Assembly (NCBI GenBank): GCA_014529385.2
Contig: CM043947.1
Coordinates: 103,311,811-103,375,810, forward strand
Direction of reading: 5' to 3'
DNA length: 64,000 nt
Source: Adiantum capillus-veneris
Taxonomy: Eukaryota > Streptophyta > Polypodiopsida > Polypodiales > Pteridaceae
Shown here: piece after piece, positions 42,694-52,420 of the stretch
Numbering within the stretch: position 1 is the stretch's first letter
How the letters are laid out: the number at the start of each line of letters is the position of its first letter
Position numbers and translations under genes: made by a program
The notes under the pieces: generated by a model
The model's database searches: none
What the model saw: the letters and a program-made list of their open reading frames with translations, nothing else
Told to the model about the DNA's origin: nothing

Positions 42694-43005
42694 AGAAATA
42701 GAGATAAATAGAGAAAGAGAGAGAGAGAGAGAGAGAGAGGGAGGGAGAGAGAAATAGAGAAAGAGAGAGATGGAGAAGGAAAGAGGGAGATAGAGAGCGA
42801 TAGGGAAAGAAGAAGGGGGAGGAGGGAGAGAGAGAGAGAGAGAGAGAGATAGGGAATGTGGGAGGGAGAGGGAAAGAGAGGGAGAGAGACAAATAGAGAT
42901 ATCCATGGGGAGAAAGAGGGAGAGACAGAAATAGAGATATCCGTCAGGAGAAAGAGATAGATAGAGAGAGGAATAGAAAGAAATAGGGAGATAAAGAGCA
43001 ATGGT
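42311..43005 (+). repeat. About 0.7-kb purine tract dominated by GA repeats
   Basis: (GA)n runs of 67 bp (42312-42378) and about 55 bp (42637-42690), joined by G-rich and GGGAGA variants with only rare T or C. The long Ser/Leu/Pro frames on the other strand are simple consequences of TCTCTC repeats. Confidence 0.9.
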
Positions 43006-43030
43006 TGTAGGCGGAGCAACCATTTTTTGG

Positions 43031-43462
43031 TGTGCGTAGTGCGGATATGCTCCTGCTTCTGTAAAGTGCTATGAAAAAGACCTTCTTTACGTGACGTCGA
43101 TGGACCATCGGAAATTACTTTCTACTCTCTTCTTCTTAACTTCTCTGTCTTTCTCTCTATCTCTCTTCCTGTCTCTTTCTCCCCACTAAATAGGCATTAG
43201 GAAATTACTTTCTACTCTCTTCTTCTTAACTTCTCTGTCTTTCTCTCTATCTCTCTTCCTATCTCTTTCTCCCCACTAAATAGGCATTAGGTTGGACAAC
43301 TTTTAACGATACCGTACCTTTGAATGGAGGCAGACATGCGATGTGCAAAGTAATCACCTCGAACAAGGAGCTGCTGTGAAGAGATAATGCACAAGAAGCA
43401 CAATAAAGAAGCTATTCTTCATAGCACTATACAAAAGCAAGAGCACTCTCGCACTACGCACA
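43031..43462. mobile_element. 432-bp foldback (MITE-like) structure
   Basis: Arms of about 63 bp: 43031-43093 and 43399-43462 are complementary at roughly 50 positions. Both contain TGTGCGTAGTGCG, TGCTC, TGCTT, TGTA, AGTGCTATGAA and CTTCTTTA on reading one strand directly and the other reversed. The loop holds a 90-bp tandem duplication. No ORF. It may be a small non-autonomous DNA element or the remains of a larger one; no target duplication was identified. Confidence 0.6.
43111..43290 (+). repeat. 90-bp tandem duplication
   Basis: 43111-43200 and 43201-43290 are identical except G/A at 43171/43261. Pyrimidine-rich unit beginning GAAATTACTTTCTACTC. The near-identity shows a recent duplication. 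Confidence 0.95.
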
Positions 43463-43954
43463 ACACAAAACGAGGGCTACATTTACAACCATAACTCTTT
43501 ATCTCTACTCAAAATGATGGCTACATTACGTAATTGTATATATATTTGTGTGTACATATATATTTGCTTATGCATGTATATAGACACTAAGTACGGGATC
43601 ATAGCACTCGAAAGTTAGACGCTTTCTCTTGGATATAGTCCTTTTTTTATCGTGGTGTTGCGTTCGTTGATCCACTCATGAATGCATTACCGCAATGTAC
43701 CTTTGGTTTTACCATGGTTGAGACTGTGATGATATCTAAAGAGGTGCACTTGACCTTTGGCACTACTAGCCTCTACTTAGGTCTACTAGTATCTATATGT
43801 ATTACGTGTTTGTGTGCTAATATACTTTTGTACGTATTTATAGATGAGCGAGTAGGAGGGGAAGCTAAATCTCATATTTCTCTTTGTAATGTAGATGTCA
43901 CACGACAGACCACCTGGTGAGAGCAGCCATCTGGCTCTTCTTTTGGTTGGTTCA
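43463..43954. other. Intervening DNA, nothing recognised
   Basis: AT-rich with TATATATTTGTG motifs around 43540-43570. An 80-codon frame at 43678-43920 has hydrophobic residues (SLYLGLLVSICITCLCANIL) but no homologue in the window and no support as a gene. Confidence 0.4.
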
Positions 43955-45906
43955 TGTTGGTGCAGCCAGATGTGGTCGACTCAAGGAGAAGACAGCAACA
44001 CGTGCGTGAAAGTTAGTAGGCAGATGGCACAATGCTTGAGCAGCTACTTCATGCAGGGTACTAAAAGCGTGGTTGGGATATGTATGCCAAATTAGGCATT
44101 TTGCAGGTCAAGTTGTGGATTTTGAGCTCTATTAGTCGGAGAGCTTAAAGGTGATCAAGCTCGATAGATATTAAGACACATGAAGGTGACATGTTATGTA
44201 TGCAAAAGAAATGCTTTAGATTGCTGAATGAAGGCTTTTTTATACCAAAAGGCACGTCTCCAATGGAGAGTTATGGTAGTACAAGTTGGTCGACGGCCAT
44301 ATCGATTGTCACCTCTCTTGGCAAAGATCTCCCCATCCATGAACCATTTTTTATTTTACGGAGTGAGTTCCATCTATTTGTGGCCAGAGGACCATTGGCA
44401 CATAGCATTATGTGGTATTATATGAAGCAGTGAGATCCGACACACGGTAGTCGATGGCGTGTGAAAGAGCACCAAGAGAAGATTTTTTAAAAGGCTCACT
44501 ATAGATAGCTTGGGGATTAAAAAAACAAAAGACAAAATGACTACTCTGCATAGCGTGGCAGTTTTTGACAGTTTGCATGGTTGAAGAGCAGCTTGTGACT
44601 ACAGATTGAAATAGGCATCAGTTGGCATGGGGGGCTACCATGGCACCACAGAGCAAGACCAGTGCATGGGCCGCATCAGGGGTGGCAGCCAGTGGGTGAG
44701 AGCAAGCACTAGAGAAAGTGGGGGCCAGTGGAGGAGGGCCGCCACTCAAATACAGAGGGCTCGCTGAGGGAGGTTGGGGATACACATGGAGTAAAGGAAC
44801 CACTAGGGCTTGGTGCTAAGAGGCCAGCATGAGAGGGAATACAGGCCGTTGGGCAGCCGACAGATCAGAGCGGAGCTGCTTGAAGCTACAAATGGCCAAG
44901 GTCTCTACATGAGGGAGTTCTCCTGCAGCTGGCAGGAGGAGCGCTAGCTAGAAGGGTGGCGGTGTGAAGGACCGTAGATGGACCTCTGGTTGCAGGCTTG
45001 AGGGGCATGCCACCTTTGTGGATGCAGGAGGAGGGGAGAAGAAGTGCCAAAGGGTTGGCACTGCAAGGCCGAGAGCAGCACAAGGTGGTATGAGCCTAGG
45101 GTGGGAAAGAAAGAAAGGATGGACCGGCTGTAGGGGAGCCGATTAGTGGGTGCTGCAGAGAAGGATGATGGCTACCATGAGGAGTGGGATCAAGTGGAGG
45201 GCGTGAGCGAGGTGGGGTATGGTAGCGCATGAGGGGAAGTTCGAGGGCTGCAAGGAGAGGAGAGTCGTGCTTTAGGGAAGACAAGTAGTGATTGGGCACC
45301 GCATGAGAAGAAGGAAGATGATGCCAAGGGTAATCGATGCCAACAAGTGCCAGAGATTGCCAAAGCAGCAAAAGCAAGTGATCGAGCAAGAGGCCTGACA
45401 TATTCTATAGAATGGCGTTTTTACTTATAAAAATCGATCATGTACATCCTATCCTTGAAGGGTTTTTTGCCACGTTAATTGCTAGATATACCCTTATTTT
45501 TATTTGAAGTTCCTCTTTGATCTCGTGTCTCGTTGCATGTCGGCATATCTATGTGTATGTATATTATGGTGCAAGCCATTTGAATGTGAACGTGTCAGAA
45601 AAACTCATGTCTGTCACTGATGTTGGAGCATGCGGGAGTATTAACAGGTTTAAGGTTGCTTAGCTGTGGGAGTAATACATGCTAGACTTTTGGGAGGGGT
45701 GGCCTATGTATCGGCAAATTCCGAGGTGCATCTATATGGATGAAGATACTCCTAAGGGATAAGGATCAGAGCTATGATTGTGTGCTGGTCACGCTAGTTG
45801 GGTACGGGTTCGGTGTTTACTAGGGGATAGGGGTGTTGTGGAATCACTGGGCTATAGAGAGGCATTCACCATGTGTATTGGGTGTATTCACATTTTCCCC
45901 TTTCCA
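43955..45906 (+). repeat. Element H 5' LTR
   Basis: 1952 bp, ending TTTCCA. It begins TGTTGGTGCAGCC against TGATGCTACAACC in the 3' copy. Many short frames occur on both strands but none is kept in both LTRs. Confidence 0.85.
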
Positions 45907-45911
45907 TCTTG

Positions 45912-45930
45912 TGGTGCCCCCACTGAGGAT
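45912..45930 (+). other. Element H primer-binding site
   Basis: TGGTGCCCCCACTGAGGAT, five bases after the LTR end, nearly the same as in G and sharing ten bases with C. Confidence 0.6.
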
Positions 45931-45968
45931 CCACTGATTGCTTCTTAACCAAGTGTTTGTGAATCAAG

Positions 45969-46544
45969 ATTAAGCACAAATTTGGTTCAATGTTCAAAGG
46001 AGATGAAGATGGGGACAATTGGATTGCCGATTTTGAGCTATTTATGCTGATAGTTCAGCGGATGCTACGTAATGAAGCAAAGCTCTAAACTCTACCTTTG
46101 GTGCTGCGAGGTAAAGCGAAAGCTTGGCTTGATGGTTTAGAAGATGCACACAAGCAGAATTGGATCAAATTCTTACAAAGGTATCAAAAGGTGGTGTCGG
46201 CTTTGGAAGCACATGCAAAGATCAAAGGCTTGCAGCAGGACGTAAGTGCAAATTTCAATGCCTTTGTTGATAGATTTGAAGCTTATTGGGAGGATTTTGC
46301 GGCTGCTACCCAAGCAACCAATGTGGGCTATTTTAAGCTAGAAAAGTTTCAAACTTGCTTGCATCCCTATGTTCATGAGAGAGTGGATTATGAAGATCCA
46401 AAGAACTTTGATGAAGTTGTCAAAGTCCCCAGAGCAAAGAGTCAAAAGATGAAGAAGAAGATGGAGGCAAGATTGTTGCAATCTATAATCACGTCAGCCA
46501 GTGGACCTAGGCCCAAACAGATCAAGATCAGCATCAAGAGGTAA
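45969..46544 (+). pseudogene. Element H Gag (capsid) gene
   Basis: In one frame from the position of the ancestral start (ATT here, ATG in element G). One stop, TAA at 46086. The rest is open: FKGDEDGDNWIADFELFML, RGKAKAWLDGLEDAHKQNW, FLQRYQKVVSAL, FVDRFEAYWEDFAAATQ, YFKLEKFQTCLHPYVHER and the basic tail KSQKMKKKMEARLLQ. It is the Retrotrans_gag capsid pattern of about 190 residues without a zinc knuckle. It would assemble particles and package the RNA of this element family. Confidence 0.8.
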
Positions 46545-47424
46545 AAGTTCCTTCTTTTATTGATATACATTTGATCAAAGCATGTGAAGTTGATGCCAGG
46601 CTAGAGGAGGTAGAACAAGTGCCAATGAGATCTCAGAAGATACAATTATAGGGCATATTCAGAGTGCCACCCAGATTGCTTGCTCAAGAGGGCGAGGTGA
46701 TAAAAGGCCTTGAAGAAGGAGTGTCGGTTCTAGAACCAACAACGGGAAAGGTAGAAGAGGTGCAAGAACCAGAAAGTTCAGAAGAGGACATAGACAACAT
46801 TTGGGGGACAAAGTCCATGTCTTCTAGGTATTAAACTTATGATGTTTTTCATGTAGATGAAGTGGATAAAGATGTATACGAGTTGTCTACCAGTCCGTTG
46901 AAGATTGAAGAGAAGCATAGTGCAAGTGTGGAGATGCCTTGTGTGAACTTGCTAGTCGAGCAGCCTTCTCTTGTGTCTCGTGGTGGTGAGTCCTAGCTAG
47001 AAGAAGAAGTGTGGTTTGATTGTACACCAAACTTTTTTGAAGAGCGGGTTTTGGAGGGTGACTTGCACGAGTTAGAGACAATAGCAAATGTATGTCAAGT
47101 TGATTTGTCTATGCAAGGGGTGGGGAAACCTTGTCTTGGGGAGAATATAGAGGTGTACTTTGAAGTTTTGGAGTTTGTGTATAGCCGTGGAGAGATAGCT
47201 CCGGAAGATGACTCTATGGAAACTATACAGGTGCAGCCTATGAGGGCAAGGCTCCATGCAGAGAGGAAGGTGACACCAACCTTGCAGGTCATGAGGTATT
47301 CAAAGAACAGATTGAAGGTCTAGCAGGTCATACTCTTTGGTATGAAGAGTTGGTTTTGGAGCCTATTATTGAGGATCTGGGTGCAGGCATGCAAGGAGAA
47401 CAGGTTTGCTTGGGTTTACAGTAG
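46545..47424 (+). pseudogene. Element H middle coding remnant
   Basis: 47009-47323 is open for 104 codons (WFDCTPNFFEERVLEGDLHEL, acidic). It matches 2740-2990 of element G at protein level, so it was once coding. The stretches before and after are broken. No domain recognised. The acidic character resembles the post-gag part of element E. Confidence 0.5.
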
Positions 47425-47847
47425 GTGGAGGCAAATTTCAGGGTTTTGCTACTTTATGTGATGCTATGGACACATGTGTTATTGGAGTTTACTTCACAGG
47501 TATCTTTGTATTGGATGCAAGGCTTTTTTGAAGTGGAATATGCTATGGGATCCTCTGTAGTAGGTGGATGGAGTATTGGATGTGATGCAGGGGATAAAAA
47601 TGGTGATAAATACGCTTGTAATGAGCATGAGATCTTGGGAATACAGGGTGACAAAGGCCTGCACTATGAAGAGATACAAAAGAAGCTTGTTTTTGGATCC
47701 AAAGTTGGTTGCAAAGGCTTGAGTATGCATGTTTCACAGGTGGGTGGCCACGACCAATGCTTTATTTTTTATCCACGTGGAGATTACACTATGCTTGGGG
47801 AAGCTTCACGCTTTCCATTTGACCCTGGAGGGTGCTACAGATTATAA
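47425..47847 (+). CDS. Element H C-terminal ORF with DPGG motif (about 140 aa)
   Basis: Open for 140 codons to a stop 150 bp before the 3' LTR; the first codon is GTG, so it is probably the end of a longer frame. N-terminal residues 7-20 are hydrophobic (VLLLYVMLWTHVLL). The middle is Gly- and Asp-rich (GCDAGDKNGDKYAC), then a region with QCFIFYPRGDYTMLG and the end FPFDPGGCYRL. The same end is found, broken, in G, and a related WD-x-GG block is in C and E. Function unknown. Confidence 0.5.
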   Translation: MEANFRVLLLYVMLWTHVLLEFTSQVSLYWMQGFFEVEYAMGSSVVGGWSIGCDAGDKNGDKYACNEHEILGIQGDKGLHYEEIQKKLVFGSKVGCKGLSMHVSQVGGHDQCFIFYPRGDYTMLGEASRFPFDPGGCYRL

Positions 47848-47995
47848 TTTCTCTCTCTAAACTCTCTATACATCTATTACATCTATGGTTTTCTTATGAA
47901 ATCTCTGTGTATAACTCTCTTACCTCTTTCTCTCATCTTGTTTTACTTAAATCATGCTGTGGTTGAGAATGAATGCTCAACTAGGGGGTGGATAA

Positions 47996-50010
47996 TGATG
48001 CTACAACCAGATGTGGTCGACCCAAGGAGAAGCCAGCAGCACGTGTGTGGAAGTTAGTAGGCGGATGGCACAATGCTTGAGCAACTACTTGATGCAGGGT
48101 ACAACAGGCGTGGTCGGGATATGCATGCCAAATTAGGCATTTTGCAGGTCAAGTTGTGGATACTAAGCTCTATTAATCGGAGAGCTTAAAGGTGATCAAG
48201 CTCGATAGATATTAAGACACATGGAGGTGACATGTTATGTATGCAAAAGGAATGCTTCAGATTGCTGAATTGAAGGCTTTTTTAATACCAAAAGGAACAT
48301 CTCCAACGGAGAGTTATGGTAGTACAAGTTGGTCGACTGTCGTATCGGTCATCACCTCTCCTGGCGAAGATCTCCCCATCCATGAACCATTTTTAATTTG
48401 CAGAGTGGGTTCCATCTATTTGTGGCCAGAGGACCATCGGCACATAGAATTATGTGGTATCATATGAAGCAGTGAGATCCAACACACGGCAGTCGATGGT
48501 GTGTGAAAGAGCACCAAGAGAAGATTTTTTAAAAGGCTCGCTGAAGATAGCTTGGGGATTAAAAAAGAAAAAGACAAAGCAACCACTCTGCATGCGTGGC
48601 GGTTTATGGCAGTTTCCATGGTTGAAGAGCGGCTCGCGACTACAGATTAAATTAGGCATCAGCTTGCATGGGGGAATGCCGCTGGCCTAGAGCCGGAAAA
48701 AGAGGGGCCGTCAGTTGTGGGGGGGCTACTGTGGCACCACAGAGCAAGGCCAGTGCATGGGTCGCATGAGGGGTGGAGACCAGTGGGAGAGAAAGAGGGG
48801 GCCAGTGGAGGAGGGCCGCCACTCAAGCCACCACTCAAATACAGAGGGTTGGCTGAGGGGGGTCGGGGATACACATGGAATAAAGGAGCCGCCAGGGCCA
48901 TGTGATAATAGACCAGCATGAGAGGGACTACAGGCCGTTGGGCAGCCGACAGAGAGAGCGGAGCCACTTGAAGCTACTAATGGCCAAGGTCTGTACATAA
49001 GGAAGTTCTTTTGCAGTTGGCAGGAGGAGCGCTAGAAGGGTGGCGGTGTGAAGAACCATAGATGGACCTCTAATTGCAGGATTGAAGGGCGTGCCATCTT
49101 TGTGGATGCAGGAGGAGGATAGAAGAAGTGCCAAAGGGTTGGCGCTGCAAGGCCAAGAGTAGCACAAGGTGGTATGATCCTGGGGTGGGCAGCAAACAAA
49201 GGATGTACCGGCGGTAGGGGAGCTGATTAGTGGGTGCTGCAAAGAAGGACGATGGCTGTCATGAGGAGTGGGATCAACTGGAGGGCGTGAGTTGGGGTAT
49301 GATAGCACATGAGAGGAGGTTGGAGGGCTGCTAGGAGAGGAGCGTTGTGCTTTAGGGAAGACAAGTAGTGATTGGGTGCCGCATGAGAAGAAGGAAGATG
49401 ATGCCAAGGGCAATCGATGCCAACAAGTGAGAGAGATTGCCAAAGCAGCAAGAGCAAGTGATCGAGCAAGAGGCCTGACATAAGCTAAGAATGGCATCCT
49501 ATCCTTGAAGGGTTTTTTGCCACGCTAACTGCTAGATCTACCCCCATTTTTATGTGAAGTTCCTCGTTGCTCTCGTGCCTGGTTGAGTGTCGGCATATCT
49601 ATGTGCATGTGTATTATGGTGCAAGCCATTTGAATGTGAACATGTAAGAAAAACTCATCTATGTCGATGATGTTGGAGCATCCGAGAGTATTAACAAGTT
49701 TAAGGTTGCTTAGCTGTGGGTGTAATACATGCTAGAGTTTTGGGAGGGGTGGCCTATGTATCGGCATATTTCGAGGTGCATCTATGTGGATGAAGGTACT
49801 CCCAAGGGATGGGGATCGGAGCTATGATTGTGCGCTTGGTGTTGGGATTGGCCTAGTCACAGCTAGTCGGGTACGGGTTCGGGCATTGATTGTTTGCAGA
49901 TCGGGAGTCCAGATGTGTGTTTACTACGGGATAGGGGTGTTGTGGAATCAATGGCCTATATAGAGGAATTCACCGTGTGTGCTGGGTGTATTCACATTTT
50001 CCCCTTCCTA
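47996..50010 (+). repeat. Element H 3' LTR
   Basis: Preceded by CAACTAGGGGGTGGATAA, a plausible polypurine tract. It ends CCCCTTCCTA where the 5' copy has CCCCTTTCCA. It contains a 189-codon minus-strand frame (49497-48928) that is not kept in the 5' LTR. Confidence 0.85.
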
Positions 50011-51082
50011 ACGTCCCAGGTGGGCTCCCACCCGGGGTGGACATCGCCTCCACTGGACCCGAGTCTTAAGGCGGTGAGAACAAGCAAAGAAATAAAGATT
50101 TTTTTTGTTTAGTTAACCCTATACCATGAGTGTCATAGGTTTATTTTTGTTATTTGCAGGCATGGACATCCTACACCAACTCTACTCAGGTCCTCCACCG
50201 ATTGTAGATTCAGACCTACAACGGGCTATCTCTTTATGAGAGCAGTACTACCGCTCAACGGAGGATTTGTCTGGCTGCTACACTCCGCAACATCTTGCGA
50301 CCTAGGTCTTTCTCCGCAGACCACACCATGGGGAGTCAAGGAGGGACTCCTTACCTACAGAGCCTCGAACCGACGGCACCTCAGTCTACGGCCCTTTCTT
50401 ATCATCCTACTCGCCTTCCATTGCAGGGTCCTACTCCCCTTCCATCGCAGAGTCCCACTCCCATCACATCACAGGGTCCTACACCACTCCATTCCACTCC
50501 TGCTTTGCCAGAACAGCACCGACAAACTTCTACTAATAGCGTGGGTCGACGCTCGTCTCAAGGTAGCGAGCGTTGTGAGAGAGGAAGCAGCGGTTGATCT
50601 TGTGGCTTCGCATGTTTTGGTAGTGGCGGGGGAACAGAGTCCCCACTTTCAGAGCGTGCTGCCCCTAATACAGAGGACGAGGATACTAACGCACCCATGC
50701 CAGACACGCATGGGCGCTGCTGCTGCATGGTTAAATATGGCAGTGAGGTGGACTTCGGTACAGCACAGGGCAAGTCATTTCAACGCCATCTACAAATTCT
50801 TATACATTTTACGCATAAGAACTGTTTTGTAAAGTTTAGAGACCAACTGCGCGATCATGCACGATACATTGAGGACGTGCTGCTAGCTAGATTTCCAAAG
50901 GCCTTGATCAACATTTTTCACAACAGTGGTTAGAGAGCTATACAATTTTTTGTTAAAAAACAAGCAGTCGAGTGTGTAGCGCGTAGTAGCCAACCAAGTT
51001 AGAGATTCAGAGAGGATAAATCGCGGTGGGAACATGGCAGACGTGAAGTGGGAGTGGGCAATGCAAGAAAAGAGTGATAACG
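50011..51082 (+). pseudogene. Unknown coding-like region between H and E
   Basis: One plus-strand frame runs from 50295 to 50933, broken only by a TGA at 50598. Its first part is Pro/Ser/Thr-rich with repeated GPTPLPSQSPTP-like units (50400-50490). Its second part has SPLSERAAPNTEDEDTNAP, then CCCMVKYGSEVDFG, FQRHLQILIHFTHKNCFVKF and DHARYIEDVLLARFPKALIN. Upstream, TTTTGTTATTTGCAGGCATGG at 50142-50165 looks like a splice acceptor before an ATG. I do not recognise a family. It may be a broken host gene or part of another mobile element. Confidence 0.35.
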
Positions 51083-52314
51083 TGGTGATAAGCCACATTT
51101 TGTCTGTACAAACTAGTGCGTATATGCATGGTCATATGTACAAAAGGATGTAAATACATACATTTGGGAGATTTGCAAAGTGGTTTGAAGTCTCAAACAT
51201 GGTGCAACGTGTGAACATTGTAAATATCCATGCTTGTGTGATGATATTCAGGCATATGCACGTGTCTGGACAAGGTGTCAAAGCCTAGGATGTGGTCCCA
51301 AGTGGATTCTTTTTTATCTGGGGAATGTGTTTGAGCTTTCTAGAATGTGAATAATGCAAGTGGGAGGTGTGGTCACCCTCGTCCTGCCAGGGTAGTAAGG
51401 TACAAGCGGTAACTCTCTATTTGCAGTGTCTGATCTGCGGTGATCTGTGCACCGCCCTAGAAGTGGTCAAAAATAGAATGTGGGGATGTGGTAAAGAACT
51501 CTGGGTATCAAGGAGCAATAGTAAAAAATTTGGTGGATTTAGAGTCCGTTCGGAGTTTTTCAGCGAAAATTGTCCGTCGGTGGTCAAAATTGGCCAAAAC
51601 TGGGCCTAGAAAAGTCAAAAAATGGTCAAAAATTGTGTGAAAAGGCTGAAAGGTGACACATCACTCATGGTTCCATGAGTTTTGAGACTGAGTGAGGACT
51701 TTTGAAGTGGAACATCATCACTTTCACCTCTATGTGTGTGGATGAAAGCAGTGTTCCTACAGGTGGTCTAGTGGAGTTCCTCCGCGTTTGCATCCTGTTT
51801 TTGAGTGTGCGGAGGAGTGAATGAGAGCTTTCTCTCTTCAATTTTTCACATGAGAGAGTCTATAGAAATTCTGAGATTTCCATGGATGTGTGTGTGAGAA
51901 AAATTGAGGGAAGAAGGTTCCGCTTTCTACAAGACTATGTGATCCTGTATCGGTGCCATTTGGGCTGGCCCTACTCCAAAGAGTCCAACAGAGTGGAGTA
52001 TGGTGAAGTCTTTGCAATGGTTTGAGAGAGGAATTTTGTGGCTGGAGTTTTTGAGTTTTTGATGGTTTTTCTTGTATATTTTTTTCACCACCAAGTGTGA
52101 TTTCAAGTGTTGTTCAATTCGACTCACCTTGTAGTGTCTGCGGGCAGGCAAGGGCTTGTAGGTCGAGGTGTTTGGAGTCTGAATTGAGCTTGTGGGTAGT
52201 ATTTCTATTGAGCTCTTGAGTGGTGGTGTGTGTGGGGTGGAATTTAAGTATGTTCCTTCTGTGGTGTTGAGTTGCCTGGATGTGTGAGTGTGCACGACAT
52301 CTTTTGCTCCATCA
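51083..52314 (+). repeat. Element E 5' LTR
   Basis: Starts TGGTGATAAGCCACATTTTG, matching TGATGAAAAGTCACTTTTAG at 59583. It ends about TCCATCA before the primer site. The two LTRs match with many substitutions, so E is older than D. The GGTCAAAAATTG/GGTCAAAATTGG motifs at 51580-51635 recur within it. Confidence 0.8.
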
Positions 52315-52319
52315 TCCTT

Positions 52320-52337
52320 TGGCGATCCCGCTGGGGA
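52320..52337 (+). other. Element E primer-binding site
   Basis: TGGCGATCCCGCTGGGGA, a few bases after the LTR end. Different from those of the other elements here. tRNA not assigned. Confidence 0.55.
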
Positions 52338-52420
52338 GCTACAATTGCTGGTTGTGCACTGAGAAGTTGAAGTCCGAGTTGTGATGTATCCACATTTTGG
52401 GTGTTAAAGAGAAATTCACG

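Larger units (their letters stand above)
36263..43030 (-). mobile_element. Element J: decayed CACTA (En/Spm) DNA transposon
   Basis: The left terminus is CACTATAAAAATC at 36266, preceded by CGT, the 3-bp length expected for a target duplication. Subterminal repeats follow, then a TNP2-type transposase on the minus strand (40710-36807) in many frames. I could not find the matching right terminus; the right limit given is only where the foldback at 43031 begins. Microsatellites and a possible solo LTR lie in the transposase-upstream part. Confidence 0.65.
43955..50010 (+). mobile_element. Element H: complete gag-only LTR retrotransposon
   Basis: LTRs 43955-45906 and 47996-50010, both starting TG-x-TG-x-T-R-CA, with about 90% identity in the part compared (44161-44455 against 48201-48475). 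The 2.1-kb interior has a primer site, a capsid gene, a middle coding remnant and a C-terminal ORF with FPFDPGG, but no pol. Same family as G. No clear target duplication: GTTCA on the left, ACGTC on the right. Confidence 0.85.

Noticed and set aside
42241-43023. Long Ser/Leu/Pro-rich frames up to 260 codons on the minus strand
   Set aside because: They are TCTCTC repeats read in three frames; all three frames are open at once, which reflects the simple repeat and not coding.
43678-43920. 80-codon hydrophobic frame as a membrane protein gene
   Set aside because: No homologue in the window, no supporting context, and surrounding AT-rich DNA gives similar chance frames.
48928-49497. 189-codon minus-strand frame in the 3' LTR of H
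   Set aside because: The 5' LTR copy (44886-45401) has the frame broken in several places and no protein motif is seen; it is a chance frame in GC-richer LTR sequence.
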